A DNA stretch of 64,000 nt, taken from Pseudomonas sp. P7548 (GTDB lineage: Bacteria; Pseudomonadota; Gammaproteobacteria; Pseudomonadales; Pseudomonadaceae). Position 1 is the stretch's first letter. Every line of letters begins with the position of its first letter. The notes below the pieces were generated by a model, which was given only the letters and a program-made list of their open reading frames with translations, did no database searches and was not told where the DNA came from. The stretch covers positions 1 through 64,000 of the forward strand of contig NZ_JACARO010000039.1 of assembly GCF_013386585.1 (NCBI RefSeq), read 5' to 3'. Both the position numbers and the translations under genes were made by a program. Below are positions 59,606 to 64,000 of this stretch, piece after piece.

Positions 59606-61503
59606 GTCGACTCAGCTTTTTGAGTGCCCGCCAACGGCAGGCACAAGACAAAGGCAGTACCACCACTGGCCGGGTGTTCCACGGCAAGGTTGCCGCCGGT
59701 GGCCGCCGCGAGGCTGGCGGAAAGGGTCAGGCCCAGCCCCAGGCCTTGCTCGCCGGGCTTGGTGGTGAAGAACGGTTCGAACAAATGCTTGCGCGCCTCG
59801 GGGTCGATGCCGTGGCCGTTGTCGCGCACCTGCAGGCGATATTTGCCGTCGCTGCTGCTGCCTTCGAGCCACAACTGCGGCGCCGGTTGTGCCTGCATGG
59901 CGTCCAGGGCGTTGCCGATCAGGTTGACCAGGATCTGCTCCAGGCGCGTCTGATCGATTTGCAGTTGGGCGTTGGCGAAGTCGCGGTGCAGGGTCAGCGG
60001 CAAGCTGTCCAGGCGCGCACCAAGCACCTGGAAGGCAGCCTCCACGGCCTTGGCGAGGCTGGCTTCGCCCTGGTCATCACCGCGCCGGGCAAAGGAGCGC
60101 AGGCTGGCGGTGATGCGGCCCATGCGGTCGATCAGTTCGTTGATGGTCTTGAGGTTGGCGCTGGCGGTGTCCAAGGCGCCACGCTCGAGGAAGCGCACCG
60201 TGTTGCCAGACAAAGTGCGCAGCGCGGCCAGTGGCTGGTTCAGTTCGTGGGCGATGCTGGTGGACATCTGACCGATGGCAGCCAGTTTGCCAGCCTGTAC
60301 CAGCTCATCCTGGGCGCGGCGCAGGGTCTCTTCGGCCTGGCGCCGTTCGCGGATCTGGCCCTTGAGTCGTTCGTTGCTGGCGCGCAGGTCGGCGGTGCGT
60401 TCGGCAATCCGACGTTCGAGCTGGCTGTTGGCTTCCTGCAAGGCTTCCCGCGCGGCGAGGCGGGTGGCGATGACTTTGCGCCGCTCGTTCCAGGCAATCA
60501 GCAGGAATGCGACCAGGCCAAAGGCCACGGCCACCAGGATGCCCTGGTTGATGGCGGCCCGGCGCAGGTCATTGAGCGGGGTGAGCAGGGTGAAATTCCA
60601 CGGTGTGTCATTGAGCGGGCGAGTTTGTGCCAGGTAGCTGACTTCGTGCTCGTCGTTGACCACTTCACTGTTGGCCGGGAAGGTCAGTTTTTCGGTGCCT
60701 TCGTTCAGGCGCTCGCGGGCCAGGGGCTCAAGCTCGTTCAGCGTCGCCCAGTAATATTGCAGGCTGTGGGCCAGGCGTTCCTTGGTGTCGTCGCTCAGCG
60801 GGCGCACAGCCTTGAGGCGGCGGGCCGGGTCGCTGGACAGAATGATGATGCCGTTCTCGTCGCTCACGAAGGCTTCGAGGCGTGCGCGCTGCCAGCGTTC
60901 TTCAAGGGCTTCGAGGCGCACCTTGACCACGGCGACGCCGATGATCTTGCCGTGCTCTTCCAGGCCATGGGCCAGGTAGTAGCCGGGTTCGCCGTTGGTG
61001 CTGCCGATGCCGTAGAAACGGCCGGGTTGGCCGCGCACGGCATTCTGGAAATAGGCGCGAAAGGACAGGTCTTCACCTTGGTAACTGTCGGCATCGCGCC
61101 AGTTACTGGTGGCCAGCACACGGCCGGTGGTGTCCATCACGTAGATGGCCCGACTGCGACTGCGTCGATTCAGGCCTTCGAGGTAATCGTTGACGGTCTT
61201 GCGGGTTTCCTGATTCGGGTCGGCCAGCAGCGTCGACACGCTGGATTCCAGTTCCAGCAGGCTGGGCAGGTAGGTGTATTTGCTCAGTTCGCTTTCGACG
61301 GTACGGGCGTGCAGCTCCAGCTGGCGTTCGCCGTTGTCGCTGAGGGTGCGGATGCCATAGTACTCACTGACCCAGAAGCCGATATAACCCAAGCCGATCA
61401 TCAGGGCGATGATCAACGGCGGCAGGAACAGTTGGCGAATCAGACGAGGCTTCACGGCAAGTGATGGCGGCGCGGCGCGATAGGGGTTGGGGTCGCATTT
61501 CAT
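59602..61503 (-). CDS. aauS: AauS, sensor kinase for acidic amino acids
   Basis: A 633-residue DctB-type histidine kinase. Helix 1 (LFLPPLIIALMIGLGYIGFW), a large periplasmic sensor (residues about 50-330, with YVMDTTGRVLATSNWRDADS and ISFRAYF-like segments), helix 2 (ILVAVAFGLVAFLLIAW), a coiled coil, HisKA with SIAHELNQPLAALRTLSGNT, and the ATPase domain with NLIGNALDAM and GLGLGLTLSASL. It senses glutamate or aspartate, directly or through the transporter. A GTG sits just before ATG 61503; AAGG lies 8 bases before the ATG, which I take as the start. A REP doublet separates it from aatP. Confidence 0.9.
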   Translation of the reverse strand: MKCDPNPYRAAPPSLAVKPRLIRQLFLPPLIIALMIGLGYIGFWVSEYYGIRTLSDNGERQLELHARTVESELSKYTYLPSLLELESSVSTLLADPNQETRKTVNDYLEGLNRRSRSRAIYVMDTTGRVLATSNWRDADSYQGEDLSFRAYFQNAVRGQPGRFYGIGSTNGEPGYYLAHGLEEHGKIIGVAVVKVRLEALEERWQRARLEAFVSDENGIIILSSDPARRLKAVRPLSDDTKERLAHSLQYYWATLNELEPLARERLNEGTEKLTFPANSEVVNDEHEVSYLAQTRPLNDTPWNFTLLTPLNDLRRAAINQGILVAVAFGLVAFLLIAWNERRKVIATRLAAREALQEANSQLERRIAERTADLRASNERLKGQIRERRQAEETLRRAQDELVQAGKLAAIGQMSTSIAHELNQPLAALRTLSGNTVRFLERGALDTASANLKTINELIDRMGRITASLRSFARRGDDQGEASLAKAVEAAFQVLGARLDSLPLTLHRDFANAQLQIDQTRLEQILVNLIGNALDAMQAQPAPQLWLEGSSSDGKYRLQVRDNGHGIDPEARKHLFEPFFTTKPGEQGLGLGLTLSASLAAATGGNLAVEHPASGGTAFVLCLPLAGTQKAEST

Positions 61504-61549
61504 CACAGATGCCTTGGGTCAACCAGAGCTTACCGGCCTGCGCGGGCCC

Positions 61550-61638
61550 TGTGGGAGCGGGCTTGCTCGCGAAGGCGGTGTGTCAGTCAAAGATGCAGTG
61601 GCTGATGTACCGCTTTCGCGAGCAAGCCCGCTCCCACA
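61550..61638. repeat. REP doublet (TGTGGGAGCGGGC class), 89 bp
   Basis: TGTGGGAGCGGGCTTGCTCG and its exact reverse complement flank a short centre. It lies between aatP and aauS and may reduce read-through from the transporter genes into aauS. Confidence 0.9.
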
Positions 61639-61674
61639 ATTGGCCCGGCTTTTACAGTGGAAGCTTTGTAGGGC

Positions 61675-62409
61675 TTAGTGCTGCAGGATTTTCTCGAGGA
61701 AGTGCTGCGCGCGTTCGGAACGGGCGCTGATGTCGCCGAAGAACTCTTCTTTCGGGCAGTCCTCGATGATCTTGCCGGCGTCCATGAAGATCACGCGGTC
61801 GGCCACTTTACGGGCGAAGCCCATTTCGTGAGTCACGCACATCATGGTCATGCCTTCGTGGGCCAGCTGCACCATCACGTCGAGCACTTCGTTCACCATC
61901 TCCGGGTCCAGCGCCGAGGTCGGTTCGTCGAACAGCATGACGATCGGGTCCATGGCCAGGGCGCGGGCGATCGCCACACGTTGTTGCTGGCCGCCGGACA
62001 GCTGGCCCGGGTGCTTGTGGGCATGGGCCGACAGGCCGACGCGGTCGAGCAGTTGCAGGCCTTTCTTGGTGGCCTCTTCCTTGCTGCGACCCAGCACCTT
62101 GATCTGCGCGATGGTCAGGTTTTCGGTGATGGTCAGGTGCGGGAACAGCTCGAAGTGCTGGAACACCATGCCCACGCGCGAACGCAGTTTCGGCAAGTCT
62201 GTCTTCGGGTCGGCAATGGAGGTGCCGTCGACCACGATGTCGCCTTTCTGGAACGGTTCCAGCGCGTTGACGCACTTGATCAGGGTGGACTTACCCGAGC
62301 CCGACGGCCCGCACACCACGATCACTTCGCCTTTTTTAACCTCGGTGCTGCAATCGGTCAGCACCTGGAAGTCGCCATACCACTTGTTGATGTTCTTGAT
62401 AGAGATCAT
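61675..62409 (-). CDS. aatP: AatP, ATPase of the acidic amino acid ABC transporter
   Basis: A 244-residue ABC ATPase of the polar amino acid type: Walker A GPSGSGKSTL, signature LSGGQQQR, Walker B VMLFDEPTSALDP, the switch histidine in CVTHEMGF. It powers uptake of glutamate and aspartate with AatQ and AatM and the periplasmic AatJ. Start codon overlaps the aatM stop by 4 bases, so the transporter subunits are made together. The stop is followed by a REP doublet, then aauS. Confidence 0.93.
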   Translation of the reverse strand: MISIKNINKWYGDFQVLTDCSTEVKKGEVIVVCGPSGSGKSTLIKCVNALEPFQKGDIVVDGTSIADPKTDLPKLRSRVGMVFQHFELFPHLTITENLTIAQIKVLGRSKEEATKKGLQLLDRVGLSAHAHKHPGQLSGGQQQRVAIARALAMDPIVMLFDEPTSALDPEMVNEVLDVMVQLAHEGMTMMCVTHEMGFARKVADRVIFMDAGKIIEDCPKEEFFGDISARSERAQHFLEKILQH

Positions 62410-63077
62410 ACGGCAAACCTTTTTTGCAGACGCTTGACCAGCAGCGAGGCGGAAAAGCTGATGATGAAGTAGACGACACCGGCGAAGATCAGGAACTCGT
62501 TGGAGCGGCCGATGATGTCGCCGTTGGAGCGGGCGGAGTTGAGGAAGTCCACCAGGCCCACGGTGTAGACCAGCGAGGTGTCCTGGAACAGGATGATCGA
62601 CTGTTGCAGCAGCAACGGGGTCATCTTGCGGAACGCCTGGGGCAGGATGATCAGGCGCATGGTCTGGCCATAGGTCATGCCCATGGCCTGTGCCGCCGCC
62701 ATCTGGCCTTTAGGGATCGACTGCACGCCGGCCCGCACGATTTCACAGAAGTACGCGGCTTCGAACATCATGAAGGCCACGACGCAGGAGGTGAACGCGC
62801 CGATCGGGGTGTCTTCGCCGGTGATCCAGCGCAGCACGAACGGCACCGCCAGGTAGAACCAGGTGATCACCAGCAGCAGCGGGATCGAGCGGAAGTAGTT
62901 CACGTAGGCGCCGGCCACGCGGGACAGCAGTTTGCTGGACGACAGGCGCATCAGCGCCAGGACCGTACCAAGGGCAATACCGCCGACCACGCCCATGACC
63001 ATCAACTGCAAGGTCATGACCATGCCGTTCCACAGGCCCGGGATGGCGGGGATGATGCCGCTGAAATCGAAGTCCAT
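62406..63077 (-). CDS. aatM: AatM, permease of the acidic amino acid ABC transporter
   Basis: A 223-residue inner-membrane permease of the HisMQ type with about five helices (GMVMTLQLMVMGVVGGIALG, SIPLLLVITWFYLAVPFVL). The EAA-loop that contacts the ATPase is clear (SIPKGQMAAAQAMGMTYGQTM, RLIILPQAFRKMTPLLLQ). It pairs with AatQ. Its ATG shares a base with the aatQ stop codon (TAATG). Confidence 0.92.
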   Translation of the reverse strand: MDFDFSGIIPAIPGLWNGMVMTLQLMVMGVVGGIALGTVLALMRLSSSKLLSRVAGAYVNYFRSIPLLLVITWFYLAVPFVLRWITGEDTPIGAFTSCVVAFMMFEAAYFCEIVRAGVQSIPKGQMAAAQAMGMTYGQTMRLIILPQAFRKMTPLLLQQSIILFQDTSLVYTVGLVDFLNSARSNGDIIGRSNEFLIFAGVVYFIISFSASLLVKRLQKRFAV

Positions 63078-63823
63078 TATTTACCCCCCACGGAGATCAG
63101 GCCGGGCACGGCGACTTTCTTCTCGACCAGGCGCATGAGCAGCATCAGGCTCATGTTCAGGGTGAAGTAGATCAGCGTGGCCAGGGTGAAGGCTTCAAAC
63201 AGGTTGGCCGAGAACTCGGCGGTCTGCTTGGTCTGCGCCAGCAATTCCATCAGGCCGATCAAGGACGCCACGGAGGAGTTCTTGAAGACGTTGAGGAATT
63301 CCGAGGTGAGCGGCGGAATGATGATCCGGTAGGCCTGGGGCAGCAGCACGTTCCAGTAGATCTGCGGCAGCTTGAAGCCCATGGCCCGCGCGGCGGATTC
63401 CTGGCCCCGTGGCAGCGCCTGGATACCGGTGCGTACTTGCTCACAGACGCGAGCGGCGGTGAACAGGCCCAGGCACACGACAACGCTCAGGTAGGCCGAG
63501 GTGGTCGGGTTCAGGTCTTGTTTGTACCAGTCCTGCAGGTTCTGCGGCAGCATGTCCGGTACCAGGAAGTACCAGATGAACAGCTGAACCAGCAGCGGCA
63601 CGTTACGAAACAGTTCCACGTAGCAGGTCGCGATGCCCGATACGATGCGGTTTGGCACGGTGCGCATGACGCCCAGAATGGACCCCAGCAGCAAGGCGAT
63701 AATCCATGCCACGACAGCGATGGCGATGGTCCAGCCCAGGCCGGCGATGTACCAGTCGAGATAAGTCTCGCTGCCAACGCCGGTGGACTTGAAGAACACG
63801 CCCCAGTCCCAGTTGTAATTCAT
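63077..63823 (-). CDS. aatQ: AatQ, permease of the acidic amino acid ABC transporter
   Basis: A 248-residue HisMQ-type permease with about five helices (GLGWTIAIAVVAWIIALLLG, LFRNVPLLVQLFIWYFLVP) and an EAA loop (ALPRGQESAARAMGFKLPQI, YWNVLLPQAYRIIIPPLTSE). It forms the membrane pore with AatM. The ATG at 63823 has GGAG 7 bases upstream; a start at 63856 would add 11 residues unlike the family. The preceding aatJ (periplasmic binding protein) should lie to the right of the window. Confidence 0.92.
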   Translation of the reverse strand: MNYNWDWGVFFKSTGVGSETYLDWYIAGLGWTIAIAVVAWIIALLLGSILGVMRTVPNRIVSGIATCYVELFRNVPLLVQLFIWYFLVPDMLPQNLQDWYKQDLNPTTSAYLSVVVCLGLFTAARVCEQVRTGIQALPRGQESAARAMGFKLPQIYWNVLLPQAYRIIIPPLTSEFLNVFKNSSVASLIGLMELLAQTKQTAEFSANLFEAFTLATLIYFTLNMSLMLLMRLVEKKVAVPGLISVGGK

Positions 63824-63972
63824 TAGGGTCTCCCCTCGAGATCGATCGATGTACAAGCACCCGCTTGGGGAAGATCCTTTCCCGCCTGACGGTGAACGCC
63901 AGGCACACGCGATCGGCTCGAAAACCGCCAGGTCGAGTGTTCCACATTAAAGCCAGCAGGTAGTAACAGACG

Positions 63973-63998
63973 CCTGAGGGAGGGTTGGCTCCCTCAGG
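63973..63998 (-). terminator. Intercistronic hairpin between aatJ and aatQ
   Basis: CCTGAGGG and CCCTCAGG pair around GGGAGGGTTGGCT-like centre bases; no T run follows on the minus strand. It lies 150 bases upstream of aatQ, where a partial terminator commonly keeps permease levels below those of the binding protein. The remaining bases 63824-63972 contain no gene. Confidence 0.6.
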
Positions 63999-64000
63999 AG

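Overview
The window looks like chromosomal DNA from a fluorescent-group Pseudomonas. It is GC-rich with dense gene packing and a marked third-position GC bias. It carries a PQQ glucose dehydrogenase (gcd), an OpgC-like protein, MetR, a zinc-independent L31, the acidic amino acid system aatQMP/aauSR, and many short REP-type palindromes of the kind typical of P. fluorescens intergenic spaces. No rRNA, tRNA, insertion sequence, prophage or CRISPR array was seen.

Layout. 1-4.2 kb: a membrane GGDEF/EAL protein (degenerate GGDEF, intact EAL) and an outer-membrane porin. 4.4-9.4 kb: gcd and a ZnuD-like TonB-dependent receptor behind a probable Zur box. 9.5-11.8 kb: a VF530-family protein, a Pr6Pr-like membrane protein, and a siderophore-interacting reductase coupled to a PadR regulator resembling E. 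coli YqjH/YqjI. 12.2-17.9 kb: a five-gene CS1/Cbl-type (alternate) chaperone-usher fimbrial operon behind a long AT-rich leader. 17.9-34.2 kb: two giant cytosolic-type proteins (1602 and about 2171 residues) with a dermonecrotic-toxin-like N-terminus, leucine-rich repeats and a C-terminal NEL-type E3 ubiquitin-ligase domain with a CxD motif. They flank a frameshifted bifunctional penicillin-binding protein and a ProY-like permease. 34.2-40.6 kb: OpgC, an FMN/glutamate synthase-like protein, and a LuxR regulator, nitrilase-family amidase and APC permease group. 40.6-50.3 kb: L31 type B with a Zur box, a REC/HD-GYP protein that has lost its key residues, NUDIX and GNAT proteins, MetR, an alpha/beta hydrolase, an FrnE-like DsbA protein, an arginase-fold protein coupled to two small 4-TM transporters, a desaturase and a MipA/OmpV protein. 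50.4-57.8 kb: a six-gene operon. 57.9-64 kb: a GlpM-like protein, aauR, aauS, aatP, aatM and aatQ; the binding-protein gene aatJ should lie just beyond the right edge.

The most notable system is the 50.4-57.8 kb operon. Four enzyme genes (HAD phosphatase, class-III aminotransferase, alpha/beta hydrolase, FemAB/GNAT-like acyltransferase) overlap or nearly abut, and they run directly into a sensor kinase and its NtrC-type sigma-54 activator. Upstream is a near-consensus sigma-54 promoter (GG-N10-GC) and, about 100 bp before the predicted start of transcription, a perfect inverted repeat with TTGTAGC half-sites, where an enhancer site would sit. This suggests a self-contained, signal-responsive biosynthetic unit whose product I cannot name.

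Other regulatory links visible in the sequence: two Zur-like boxes with the same core spacing, in front of the ZnuD-like receptor and L31B; a perfect palindrome in front of the PadR/ferric-reductase pair; palindromes in front of gcd. Seven REP doublets in the window are each exactly 89 bp long.
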